In this document: positions 43,485 through 51,874 of the stretch, in pieces
How the letters are laid out: every line of letters starts with the position of its first letter
Position numbering within the stretch: the stretch's first letter is position 1
Origin: Butyrivibrio sp. FCS014
Lineage (GTDB): Bacteria > Bacillota > Clostridia > Lachnospirales > Lachnospiraceae
Length of the DNA stretch: 64,000 nucleotides
Assembly: GCF_000526935.1 (NCBI RefSeq)
Contig: NZ_JAHA01000019.1
Location: 744,001 to 808,000 of the forward strand
Direction of reading: 5' to 3'
Made by a program: the position numbers and the translations under genes
The notes under the pieces: model-generated
Databases searched by the model: none
What the model was told of the DNA's origin: nothing
The model's input: the letters and a program-made list of their open reading frames with translations, nothing else

Positions 43485-45644
43485 TTATGTCAAGTGATTT
43501 CCGTAATGCACATTCATAATCTCCTTTGCCTTGTCCTGAACATTCAAAAATGCCTGAGCTACCAGAGGATCAAAGTGTGTTCCAAGGCTTTCCTGAATGA
43601 TGCCTATGGATTTTTCAAAGGAGAAGCCCTTCTTGTAGCTTCGGTCTGAAACCAGGGCGTCAAATACATCCGCAACAGCCATTATCCTGGCGGAAAGAGG
43701 AATATCGGTTCCGCTTAAGCCGGTGGGATATCCTGTGCCGTTCCACTTCTCGTGGTGGTAAAGAGCCATTGTTCTTGCTTCATTGAGATATCCTTCATCG
43801 GAACCGGGTACCGTCTCCATAACCCTGTCAAGGATCTGTGCACCAACCGTGGTGTGGCCCTTCATTGAAGCAAACTCCTCATCTGTGAGCTTGCCGTTCT
43901 TATTGAGGATAACGTCCGAAACGCTTATCTTGCCGATATCATGAAGAGGAGCAGATCTGTAAACATCGTGCCTGAACTTGTCCGTAAGCTCATCCTTATA
44001 AAGTCCCTCTTTCACCATCTCATCCATGATGATCTTGGCGTACTCAGCGGTCTTCTTGACGTGGTCTCCCGTATTGTGGTCCCTGCTCTCAACCATGTCC
44101 GCAAGCACAAGGATAAGTGCGTCCTGCATCTGGTTGATCATCAGGTTCTTCTTCTGGATATCCTTAAGATATTCCAGGTTCTCTTCCGTCATATCCGTAA
44201 AGGCGTTGTATAGATTCTCCGTCTCATCTCCGGTATAGATAAGAAGATGCTTGAACATGTCGGCGGTCTCCTGAAGAGCTTCCTCCTTGTGATCGGAGAA
44301 CTTCGAGGCGGTATAGGCCATTGTATTAAGAGGCAGGATAACATGATATTCCGCCAGGTAAAGGCCGATGGCCAAAGTAAGTGCAAAGATTCCCACAAAG
44401 GCGGAAATAACCCTGACAATATATCTTCTGGACTCAGCACGAAGAGAATCCATGGAGATATCAACGCCTGCGTAGGCCGTTACATCTCCTGTGCTGTTTA
44501 CTATGGGCTCGTACACTGTAAGAAGCCATCCGTAGGTGTCATCGGTGATGATGGGGTCAATTCTTCCTCCCGCCAGAAGTACCGTTATATATTCGGAAAA
44601 AGAATCATCGAATTCTATCACATCTCCGGGATTGCTTACGACACCGTCTTCACCGGCCACATCAAATACCACGTGGCATCCGTCGGGAAGTATCTTGTAT
44701 ACATAGACATACTCCGTGAATGCCGCGGAATTTCTTATCTTTGTCAGATTGGATTTAACGGTTACATAATCCGGATTGCTCTCTCCCTCATTCAAATACT
44801 CGTCAATCCTGTTGCCGTCCACCATTCCGGCCACCATTTCAGCGGTTCCCATGGCATAGATCTTATGGTGATCCACGGTGGAATTAAAGTACATCAGATA
44901 ACAGATATAGATTGCCGAAACACCTATAATAAGGGCTGCGCAGGTAAGAAGTGTCACTAACTTTATTCGAAGCGACAACTGCCTGCTTCTCTTTTTCCTT
45001 ATGTTCTTTAAAACCTCGCTGGAAAGAGGTGCCTGCCTCCAGGCATGGATCTTAAAGATGGATCTGAATTTAACGGGAAGTAAATAGACGATGGTAAGGG
45101 CCAGGAAAAGACTTATCGCCTTATCCGCCACATCCACGAAAAAGCCACCGGTAAGTTCAGCTGCAAAGGCTGACATCCCCATGTTTGCCCGAAGCCCGTG
45201 GACCAGTGCAGATGAAGCATCTTCACCTTCCGCACCGTAGATGAACCAGGTTATTATGCCTCCGATGATACCGCCCACAGCAGCATCAAGGATTATGGCT
45301 GTCATAACTCCGTGAGCCTTCTCCAGCTGTCCCTTGTCGCTTAAGAACACTGTGATGATGGCTATCAGAACATTCAGCATTGAATAGGACATGGCAGTGG
45401 GATCGGAAGATGTAAGAGTGTTCACCGCAGGTCCTAAAAGTCCCACGGTAATACCCGGAAGATAACCTCCCAGCATCGAAGCCACCATGGTTCCGATCAC
45501 ATCAAGATACACGGGTATACCCGTTACACTGACAAATGCAGCGCCAAGATAATTGATCAGCGTACCTGCGGCAATAAGCCCGATGAATACTATTGCCTTG
45601 GTATAACTTTTTTCTCCCCCGTACTTTTTCAACGTCTCACGCAT
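43485..45644 (-). CDS. HD-GYP c-di-GMP phosphodiesterase with ECF-S-like membrane domain
   Basis: The 719-residue protein has three parts. The first 205 residues hold six hydrophobic segments with GIPVYLDVIGTMVASMLGG and GLLGPAVNTL, closely resembling the S components of ECF vitamin transporters. Next come a helix (about 230-252), an outside Cache-like domain (about 255-400, with WLLTVYEPIVNSTGDV) and another helix (about 410-430). The C-terminal HD-GYP domain keeps the metal ligands (SAPLHDIGKI; GHTTVGAQIL; HHEKWNGTGYP), so hydrolysis of c-di-GMP is expected. The membrane part may sense a small ligand. Start ATG follows GAGGAGGAG. It is monocistronic, with its own upstream gap of about 100 bp. 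Confidence 0.9.
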   Translation of the reverse strand: MRETLKKYGGEKSYTKAIVFIGLIAAGTLINYLGAAFVSVTGIPVYLDVIGTMVASMLGGYLPGITVGLLGPAVNTLTSSDPTAMSYSMLNVLIAIITVFLSDKGQLEKAHGVMTAIILDAAVGGIIGGIITWFIYGAEGEDASSALVHGLRANMGMSAFAAELTGGFFVDVADKAISLFLALTIVYLLPVKFRSIFKIHAWRQAPLSSEVLKNIRKKRSRQLSLRIKLVTLLTCAALIIGVSAIYICYLMYFNSTVDHHKIYAMGTAEMVAGMVDGNRIDEYLNEGESNPDYVTVKSNLTKIRNSAAFTEYVYVYKILPDGCHVVFDVAGEDGVVSNPGDVIEFDDSFSEYITVLLAGGRIDPIITDDTYGWLLTVYEPIVNSTGDVTAYAGVDISMDSLRAESRRYIVRVISAFVGIFALTLAIGLYLAEYHVILPLNTMAYTASKFSDHKEEALQETADMFKHLLIYTGDETENLYNAFTDMTEENLEYLKDIQKKNLMINQMQDALILVLADMVESRDHNTGDHVKKTAEYAKIIMDEMVKEGLYKDELTDKFRHDVYRSAPLHDIGKISVSDVILNKNGKLTDEEFASMKGHTTVGAQILDRVMETVPGSDEGYLNEARTMALYHHEKWNGTGYPTGLSGTDIPLSARIMAVADVFDALVSDRSYKKGFSFEKSIGIIQESLGTHFDPLVAQAFLNVQDKAKEIMNVHYGNHLT

Positions 45645-45750
45645 TTATATCTCCTCCTCACATATACTAATATTACTCCAAACAAAATAATATTTCACGC
45701 AAAAACATAAATGTGTTTGATCATTTACAGTTTCCCCCGGTATCACAATA

Positions 45751-45787
45751 TAAAACGACTTGGAGAACTGTTCTCCAAGTCGTTTTA
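45751..45787. terminator. Terminator of the ytf-type operon
   Basis: A perfect 17-bp stem (TAAAACGACTTGGAGAA, 45751-45767, with 45771-45787) has a 3-nt loop and ends in TTTTA on either strand. Confidence 0.92.
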
Positions 45788-45809
45788 ATGGGCAATACAC
45801 ATGTATTCA

Positions 45810-46862
45810 TCAGGGATTTTCCACATTGTACTCCACTCCGTCTATCATCACGCCGGAAACATCATTCAGCGAGCTGAACAGCTTTTCGTCAACGTAGTTG
45901 AATTTCTGCGGCGATTCGCCGTGTCGAAGAGCCTCTATCAGAGCCCTTACCCTGGGCCCGTGCAAAGGATTGCACTCTGCGATGCAGGATATTTTCCCTT
46001 CTCTGGCATATTCCAACGCTTTTTCATTTACTCCGTCAAATGATACTACCATGACCTCGCCTTTTGCTATGTTTGAGCCCACGGTCTTGCCGGCGCTCTC
46101 AAGGGCATCGATGGCGCCGATGGCCATGTTGTCGTTCTCGCAATAGACAACATTGACGTTCTCAAAGCGCTTAAGAAGGGCTGCCATGGTCTCACGGCCT
46201 TTGGTCTCGGTAAAGTCTCCGCTTACCTCAGCCATAAGGTCCCAACCGTTTTCTCTTGCGGCATTGGCAAGACCTCTGGTGCGGCCAATCTGGGCCGAGG
46301 AACCAAGGTTACCCTGAATGTTTACGATGTGCAGTTCTTCGGGAGCTATGCCTTTGGCCTCGGTAAAGGCTTTGATCCATGCGGCGACCTTCCTGCCTTC
46401 AAGCTCAAAGTCAGAACCCACCCAGCAGGAAAACAGATTCTTGTCGGAGGCATTTACACGTCTGTCCACCAATATTACGGGGATCCCCGCCTCCCTGGCT
46501 TCGGAGAGCACCGTGTCCCAGCCGCTCTCTGTTGCGGGAGCCAGCACGATATAGTCCACCTCCTGCTGGATGAAGGTACGGATCGCAGTGATCTGATTGG
46601 CCTGCTTCTGCTGGCCGTTCTTGTAGATCAGGTTGTACCCCGAATCCTCCGTAAAGGCAGACATCATGGAATCGGTGTTGGCGCTTCGCCAGTCGGATTC
46701 CGCCCCCAACTGAGAGAAGCCGACGGTAATGATATCGTCGGCTTGTTCTTCATTCTCTTCTATGAAATCTTCCGCAGTCTGTGCAGAATTCCTGCTCCCA
46801 CAGCCGCTAAGAAGTGCGGTCGCAAGGAGCAGGACAGAAATCTTTTTCAAAAAACTCTTCAT
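45810..46862 (-). CDS. YtfQ-like sugar-binding lipoprotein, second copy
   Basis: The 350-residue periplasmic-binding-protein-like lipoprotein has a signal peptide ending in the lipobox LLSGC (C21). The mature domain has the YtfQ features: VGFSQLGAESDWRSANTDSM, VDYIVLAPATESGWDTVL and VYCENDNMAIGAIDALE. E. coli YtfQ binds galactofuranose. It is the last gene of the operon, 12 bp after yjfF, and differs in sequence from the binding protein at the other end (50753-51742), so the transporter may use two ligands, or this copy may feed a sensor. An acidic linker (residues 30-42) follows the lipid anchor. Confidence 0.9.
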   Translation of the reverse strand: MKSFLKKISVLLLATALLSGCGSRNSAQTAEDFIEENEEQADDIITVGFSQLGAESDWRSANTDSMMSAFTEDSGYNLIYKNGQQKQANQITAIRTFIQQEVDYIVLAPATESGWDTVLSEAREAGIPVILVDRRVNASDKNLFSCWVGSDFELEGRKVAAWIKAFTEAKGIAPEELHIVNIQGNLGSSAQIGRTRGLANAARENGWDLMAEVSGDFTETKGRETMAALLKRFENVNVVYCENDNMAIGAIDALESAGKTVGSNIAKGEVMVVSFDGVNEKALEYAREGKISCIAECNPLHGPRVRALIEALRHGESPQKFNYVDEKLFSSLNDVSGVMIDGVEYNVENP

Positions 46863-46874
46863 TTACCCGTATCC

Positions 46875-47912
46875 TTAGCTCTTAAGTGCTTTCTTTTTCT
46901 GAGCCATTACTACGCTCTGGATAAGGAGGAAGATGCAGAGCATTGCAGCGATGGTGATACCTGTCCACCAGGCCTGATCAAGACCTGCGGATGCAACAAT
47001 GTTCTGAATGGTGCTAAGTGAAAGAACACCAAAGAGTGTTCCGATGATGTTACCTACACCGCCTGTCAGCATTGTTCCGCCGATGATGGAGGAAGCAATG
47101 GCATTCATCTCCATACCCATGGCATGGCTGGCTGATCCGGAACCAACATGAAGGAAGTAAACGTATCCGCCGATACCTGCAAGTGTGGAGCAGATAAGGT
47201 GTGACAGGAACTTGGTCCTGCGAACGTTGATACCCATCATCAGTGCGCTCTGCTTGTTGCCGCCCACTGCGTAGAAACTTCTTCCCAGCTTGGTCCATCT
47301 CAGTACTACAAACAATAATACCACAATGATAAGGGCTACAATAACACCAATTTCAACATATGCCGGAACATATACACCCTTCTTGTTCACTGAACCCATG
47401 AAGGGAACGTTGATACGTGTCAGCTTAAGTGCATTGAACTCTTCGTCGGCTACGTTGAAGGGTGCCGTATTAACGATGGTTGTCATACCGCGGGCAAAAA
47501 ACATACCGGCCAGAGATACAATGAACGGCTGGATATCAAGATATGCAACCAGAAATCCCTGAACCAGTCCGTAGGCAACTCCGATGCCAAGGGCAAGGAG
47601 GATGGAGCCGAAAATGCTGCCGCCCTTGTAGTCAAGGTATACGGCGCAGCTCATGGAAACAAGAGCAACCACGCCACCCACGGAGATGTCGATTCCGCCG
47701 GAGATCATAACAATGCTCATTCCAACAGCGGTAATGATAAGCGCTGCATTGGCGTTAAGGATGTTAAAGAACATCTGAGGCTTTGTGAAACCGCCTCCCT
47801 GGAACACAACCGCACCGATGTACATCAAAAAGAAGATGACAATGGTGATGGTAAGAAGAAGGGTTGTGTCGTTCATCTTTGAAAAGATGCTTTCCTTTTT
47901 GTTCTCTTTCAT
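46875..47912 (-). CDS. yjfF: YjfF-like sugar ABC transporter permease
   Basis: The 345-residue integral membrane protein has about 8-10 helices and the BPD_transp_2 pattern of sugar permeases: SGGIDISVGGVVALVSM, LDIQPFIVSLAGMFFARG and ASSIIGGTMLTGGVGNI. The start ATG (47912) follows AAGGAGGCGG, one base after the ytfT stop. It pairs with YtfT to form the membrane channel of the importer. Confidence 0.92.
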   Translation of the reverse strand: MKENKKESIFSKMNDTTLLLTITIVIFFLMYIGAVVFQGGGFTKPQMFFNILNANAALIITAVGMSIVMISGGIDISVGGVVALVSMSCAVYLDYKGGSIFGSILLALGIGVAYGLVQGFLVAYLDIQPFIVSLAGMFFARGMTTIVNTAPFNVADEEFNALKLTRINVPFMGSVNKKGVYVPAYVEIGVIVALIIVVLLFVVLRWTKLGRSFYAVGGNKQSALMMGINVRRTKFLSHLICSTLAGIGGYVYFLHVGSGSASHAMGMEMNAIASSIIGGTMLTGGVGNIIGTLFGVLSLSTIQNIVASAGLDQAWWTGITIAAMLCIFLLIQSVVMAQKKKALKS

Positions 47913-47913
47913 A

Positions 47914-49002
47914 TCAAGCCGCCTCCTTTCTTGCAGGAGAAAGCTTTTTAAAGAGCTGTCCCATATACTCTCTTACCGTAGGTGCAGAGAATACAACCAG
48001 AATGATAACAACTACAGCCTTGTATGCTGCAAGAGCATCGGACTGAACGTTGAACTTGTAAAGTGTTGTGGTAAGGAACTGAATTACATAAGCTCCGAGG
48101 ATTGAAGCCCACATGTTGAACTTACCGCCGGAAAGTGCATTGCCTCCCAGTGCTACGGCAAGGATGGCGTCCATCTCTATATCTTTTGCTATAACAGAGT
48201 AGTTGATGGTGGACAGACGGCTTACCTTGATAAGAGCTGCTACTGCAACACAAAGTCCCAGGATAACGAAGGCCAGGAACTTGATGAAGGTAGGGTTGAT
48301 ACCGTTGAGTCTTGAGGAGCTTTCGTTGATACCAACGGCCTGAGTGTAAAGTCCAAGGTTTGTGAACTTAAGTACCAGAGCGATGACCACAATACAGATA
48401 GCAACAATGAATACCGTGGTGGGAATCGGGATTCCCGGTATGAAGCTTCCAAAGTATGAGAACTTGGGGTCCGGAACGATGGGAAGCTCATTGTTGTTGA
48501 TCCATGCTGCGATGGATCTTCCTGCCGTAAACAGGATCAGTGTGGCGATCATGGGCTGGATCTTGAAGATGGCAACCAGCATTCCGTTGAAGGCGCCGCA
48601 GAGCATTCCAACGATACAAGCCACCAGGAAAGCCACGATGATGGGTGCCTGAATGGTCTCGGGTCTTGAATCTCCGCCGCAGAGGACTCTAAGCATTGCG
48701 GAACCTGCAATGGCGATGGTTGCGCCAACGGAAATATCCTGTCCTCCGGAAGCTGCGGTTACCAGTGTCATTCCTATTGCCAGGATTCCCAGCTCTGAGC
48801 CGTAATCCAGGATCGTGATGAGGTATCCCGAGAAAACAGGGAAACCTGCGTTGTTGGTTCCCAGGGTAATCTTGAAGAACCCGGGATCGTTTATCAGATT
48901 TATCACCGCAAGAAGAATAAGTGCTGCAAGCGGTATAAAGAGCTGATTGGAGGTTAGCTTCCTAAGAAAGCTCCCTTCAGATTTCTTTTTTATGTCTGTC
49001 AT
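47914..49002 (-). CDS. ytfT: YtfT-like sugar ABC transporter permease
   Basis: The 362-residue permease has about 10 helices with AASGGQDISVGATIAIAGS and LAVALGGNALSGGKFNMW, matching YtfT. The cytoplasmic N terminus is short and basic. The ATG at 49002 overlaps the region of the ytfR stop (TAAGGTATG) and follows AGGAGGAGAATAAGG, so translation is coupled. Partner of YjfF in the same operon. Confidence 0.93.
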   Translation of the reverse strand: MTDIKKKSEGSFLRKLTSNQLFIPLAALILLAVINLINDPGFFKITLGTNNAGFPVFSGYLITILDYGSELGILAIGMTLVTAASGGQDISVGATIAIAGSAMLRVLCGGDSRPETIQAPIIVAFLVACIVGMLCGAFNGMLVAIFKIQPMIATLILFTAGRSIAAWINNNELPIVPDPKFSYFGSFIPGIPIPTTVFIVAICIVVIALVLKFTNLGLYTQAVGINESSSRLNGINPTFIKFLAFVILGLCVAVAALIKVSRLSTINYSVIAKDIEMDAILAVALGGNALSGGKFNMWASILGAYVIQFLTTTLYKFNVQSDALAAYKAVVVIILVVFSAPTVREYMGQLFKKLSPARKEAA

Positions 49003-49005
49003 ACC

Positions 49006-50514
49006 TTATTCTCCTCCTGCGATAGTGCTCATGATCTTGTTCTGGGTTAAGTCTTCCCCTGACAATTCCCCTACAACTTTTCTATCGCGCATTACTACAA
49101 GTCTTGAGCAGGTCCTTAGCATCTCATCGGTCTCGGATGAAATGAAGGTCACGCTCATTCCCTGGGAAGCCAGCTCCAACACCAGCTTCTGGATATCTAC
49201 CTTGGTTCCGACGTCTATACCTCTTGTGGGCTCATCAAGGATCAGATATTCGGGATGCATAAGAAGCCATCTTGCAAGGATAACCTTCTGCTGATTGCCT
49301 CCGGAAAGTGATTTGATGGGGGTATCAGCGGAAGCTGTCTTGATGTTAAGCTTCTTGATATATTCATCCGCAAAAGCATTTGCCTTGGCCTTGCTGAAGG
49401 GTTTGAAGAAACCGGTAAGCACCTGGAGTGCCAGGATGATGTTGTCCCTTACGGACAGATCTCCTATGATTCCGTCAACCTTTCTGTCCTCGGGAAGGTA
49501 GGCGATACCGTTCTTCATGGCGTCAACAGGCTTTGTTATCTTAACTTCCTTTCCATGGATCTTGACCTTGCCTCCAAGGACTCTGTCTGCACCGAAGATT
49601 GCTCTTACGCACTCGCTTCGGCCGGATCCGAGAAGTCCTGTGAAGCCGTTGACCTCACCCTTTTTGATGTAGAAGTCGAAGGGCTTTATGCCTGCGTCGG
49701 ACTGCAGATCCTTTGCCTCGAAGACAACCTGTTCTGCGTCCTGTCCCTTGTAGCTCTCCTGCTCGCCCTTTATGTCTGAAAGGTCATCCATGTCCTTACC
49801 CAGCATCTTGGCAACCAGCTGGACTCTTGGAAGATCTTTGATCTCGTATTCACCGACCAGCTGTCCGTCACGAAGAACAGTGATCTTGTCACAAACCTCG
49901 TATACCTGATCGAGGAAGTGCGTTACAAATATGATTCCTACTCCTCTTGCTTTCAAATCTCTCATGAGACCGAAAAGCTTTTCAACCTCCTGCTCATCCA
50001 GCGAGGATGTGGGCTCATCCAGGATAAGAACCTTACAGTCCATATCCACTGCCCTTGCAATGGCTACCATCTGCTGAACGGCGATGGAGCAGTTTGACAG
50101 CTGCTGGTTAGCTCTGGCGGGAATATCCAGCTCCTTTAAAAGAACTTCCGCAGCCGCGTTCATCTTTTTCCAGTTGGTGATCTTCTCCTCGCCTCGGCCT
50201 ATAAACATATTCTCTGCAACCGTAAGATTGGGGCAGAGTGTGATTTCCTGATAAACCGTGCTTATTCCGTTTTTCTGGGCATCCTGAGGTGAATGGATCT
50301 GGACTTCCCCTTTGCCCTCCATTTCAATGGTGCCTTCGTCCTTGGAATAAACGCCGGTGAGTACCTTAATAAGCGTTGATTTGCCCGCTCCGTTCTCCCC
50401 CATCAGCGCATGGATCTCGCCCTTGTTCAGGGTGAAGTCCACATTCTGAAGGGCATGGACACCGGGAAAGGACTTATCGATGCCGCGCATCTTCAGCACT
50501 GTATTTTCACTCAT
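49006..50514 (-). CDS. ytfR: YtfR-like sugar ABC transporter ATPase (two domains)
   Basis: The 502-residue protein contains two tandem ABC domains, as in RbsA/MglA/YtfR. The first is complete: Walker A GENGAGKST and Walker B LILDEPTSSLDEQE, with a poorly conserved signature. The second has GLLGSGRSE in place of Walker A, a good signature LSGGNQQKV and Walker B LILDEPTRGIDVGTK. Such asymmetry is normal in this subfamily. It powers uptake through YtfT/YjfF. The ATG follows GAGAGGAACGCACT. A terminator-like hairpin lies 28 bp upstream, after the binding-protein gene. Confidence 0.95.
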   Translation of the reverse strand: MSENTVLKMRGIDKSFPGVHALQNVDFTLNKGEIHALMGENGAGKSTLIKVLTGVYSKDEGTIEMEGKGEVQIHSPQDAQKNGISTVYQEITLCPNLTVAENMFIGRGEEKITNWKKMNAAAEVLLKELDIPARANQQLSNCSIAVQQMVAIARAVDMDCKVLILDEPTSSLDEQEVEKLFGLMRDLKARGVGIIFVTHFLDQVYEVCDKITVLRDGQLVGEYEIKDLPRVQLVAKMLGKDMDDLSDIKGEQESYKGQDAEQVVFEAKDLQSDAGIKPFDFYIKKGEVNGFTGLLGSGRSECVRAIFGADRVLGGKVKIHGKEVKITKPVDAMKNGIAYLPEDRKVDGIIGDLSVRDNIILALQVLTGFFKPFSKAKANAFADEYIKKLNIKTASADTPIKSLSGGNQQKVILARWLLMHPEYLILDEPTRGIDVGTKVDIQKLVLELASQGMSVTFISSETDEMLRTCSRLVVMRDRKVVGELSGEDLTQNKIMSTIAGGE

Positions 50515-50541
50515 AGTGCGTTCCTCTCAATTCTTTTAAAA

Positions 50542-50570
50542 AAGGCGCAGCAGACCGGCCGCTGCGCCTT
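50542..50570 (-). terminator. Terminator-like hairpin between the binding protein and ytfR
   Basis: AAGGCGCAGC and GCTGCGCCTT form a 10-bp stem with a 9-nt loop, followed on the minus strand by TTTTTT. It would leave excess binding-protein mRNA and let only part of transcription reach the ATPase and permeases. Confidence 0.85.
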
Positions 50571-50574
50571 CCTT

Positions 50575-50734
50575 GGTAAGTGTAAGTATACGTGTTATCG
50601 TGATATACGGATTGCTCCGCTTACGCTCTCGCAATCCTACATACATTCGGAATCCGCACTTCCGTGCTACTTCCTCATGTATGTTCGCATCCCGAGGTCA
50701 TAATGACATTTGTGCAAGCACATGTCATTATGAC
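50575..50734 (-). other. Highly structured intergenic segment upstream of ytfR
   Basis: In about 160 bp there are several hairpins on the minus strand. 50697-50734 is a 13-bp perfect stem with an inner GTGC/GCAC stem. ACATACAT/ATGTATGT (50641-50648 with 50679-50686) encloses GCAC-GGAA-GTGC. GGATTGC/GCAATCC encloses GC-GTAA-GC. The GGAA and GTAA loops fit the GNRA type. The terminator hairpin follows directly. It also holds copy B (50601-50617) of the 17-nt repeat. Confidence 0.6.
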
Positions 50735-50752
50735 TTCTGTCTGCTATATCAC

Positions 50753-51742
50753 TTAGATGCCGTAATTATCAACATCATCCTGAGTAATTGTTGTAGCGTC
50801 GAAGCCCTTCTCATCCATGATGATGGTCTTCTCAGGTGTCTCACCCTTCTCAAGCTTCTTGATGATGTCGTCAATGTAGCTTGCCTGGAAAGGATTGCAC
50901 TGTCCGTCATAGTTCCAGTTCTGAGCAAGGAGCTCTTCAAGTGCCCACTTGTTGCAGTCGAAGCCCATAACAACAACGTCTTTGCCAACACCGTGTGAGA
51001 TGCCTGCTGCGTCGAGAGCTGCTACAGCACCCTTAGCCATATCGTCGTTCTCAGCGTAGATTACGTTGAAAGGTGTGCCTGCGTCGATAACTGACTGAAC
51101 GATCTGCTGTGCCTTCTCTGCGTTCCACTCAGCTGTCTGCTGAACAACGATGTTCCAATTTGACTCTGCAGCAACCTTGGTATCAAGAGCGCCGGATCTT
51201 CCCTGCTGAGCAGCTGAACCCATAACACCCTGGATGTGGATTACGTTGTACTCGGGGAGGTTCTGGCTTGCAAGCCAGTCAACAGCTGTCTGTCCCTCTT
51301 TAGCCATATCGGAAACGATAGAAGCCTCATAGAGTGAAGGATCAGCATCGATTGTACGGTCGAAAAGGATAACCTTTACGCCTGCTGCCTGTGCATCCTG
51401 AAGAACTGAATCCCAGCCTGCTGTGTCAGCTGCGGAAAGAAGAAGGTAATCAACTTCGTCCTGAATGAAGCCCTGAGCTGCCTGAATCTGCTCGTCGTTC
51501 TTCAAGCTGTAAGCGAACTGTGCGTCGTATCCGTTTTCCTTTGTGAATTTTGCCTTAAGATCAGCAACGTTAGCTGTACGATAACCGGACTCGTTGGGGT
51601 CGTTGTTGATGATACCAACTTTGATAAGTCCGCCCTCAGAAGCGGGAGCTGATGCTGTGCCTGATGACTGCTGAGCGCCGCCGCAAGCAACGAGGCCAAG
51701 AGTCATTGCAGATGCTAAAAGAACTGCCAATACTTTTTTCAT
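50753..51742 (-). CDS. ytfQ: YtfQ-like sugar-binding lipoprotein, first copy
   Basis: From the ATG at 51742 (AGGAGG 9 bp upstream) this is 329 residues; the frame extends further upstream without a ribosome site. The signal peptide ends in LGLVAC (C20), followed by a G/S/A-rich linker. The fold is a type I binding protein: VGIINNDPNESGYRTANVAD, VDYLLLSAADTAGWDSVL, HIQGVMGSAAQQGRSGAL and IYAENDDMAKGAVAALD. It delivers a sugar, by family probably a furanose or another pentose or hexose, to YtfRT-YjfF. It follows the two-component genes by 132 bp and has a strong terminator-like structure after it, consistent with high expression. Confidence 0.93.
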   Translation of the reverse strand: MKKVLAVLLASAMTLGLVACGGAQQSSGTASAPASEGGLIKVGIINNDPNESGYRTANVADLKAKFTKENGYDAQFAYSLKNDEQIQAAQGFIQDEVDYLLLSAADTAGWDSVLQDAQAAGVKVILFDRTIDADPSLYEASIVSDMAKEGQTAVDWLASQNLPEYNVIHIQGVMGSAAQQGRSGALDTKVAAESNWNIVVQQTAEWNAEKAQQIVQSVIDAGTPFNVIYAENDDMAKGAVAALDAAGISHGVGKDVVVMGFDCNKWALEELLAQNWNYDGQCNPFQASYIDDIIKKLEKGETPEKTIIMDEKGFDATTITQDDVDNYGI

Positions 51743-51768
51743 GATATTTTTCCTCCTTGGAATTTGAT

Positions 51769-51786
51769 GCAGGGACAATTCCCTGC
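51769..51786 (-). other. Hairpin in the leader of the binding-protein gene
   Basis: GCAGGGA and TCCCTGC form a 7-bp stem with a 4-nt loop, about 10 bp upstream of the AGGAGG site. Confidence 0.5.
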
Positions 51787-51874
51787 TAATACCAATTCTA
51801 GAGGAAAGCCATAAAATCTCCATTAAATAAACAATGGAAAAATGTTGATTTTTTTATTTGATTTTAATTTTGTT

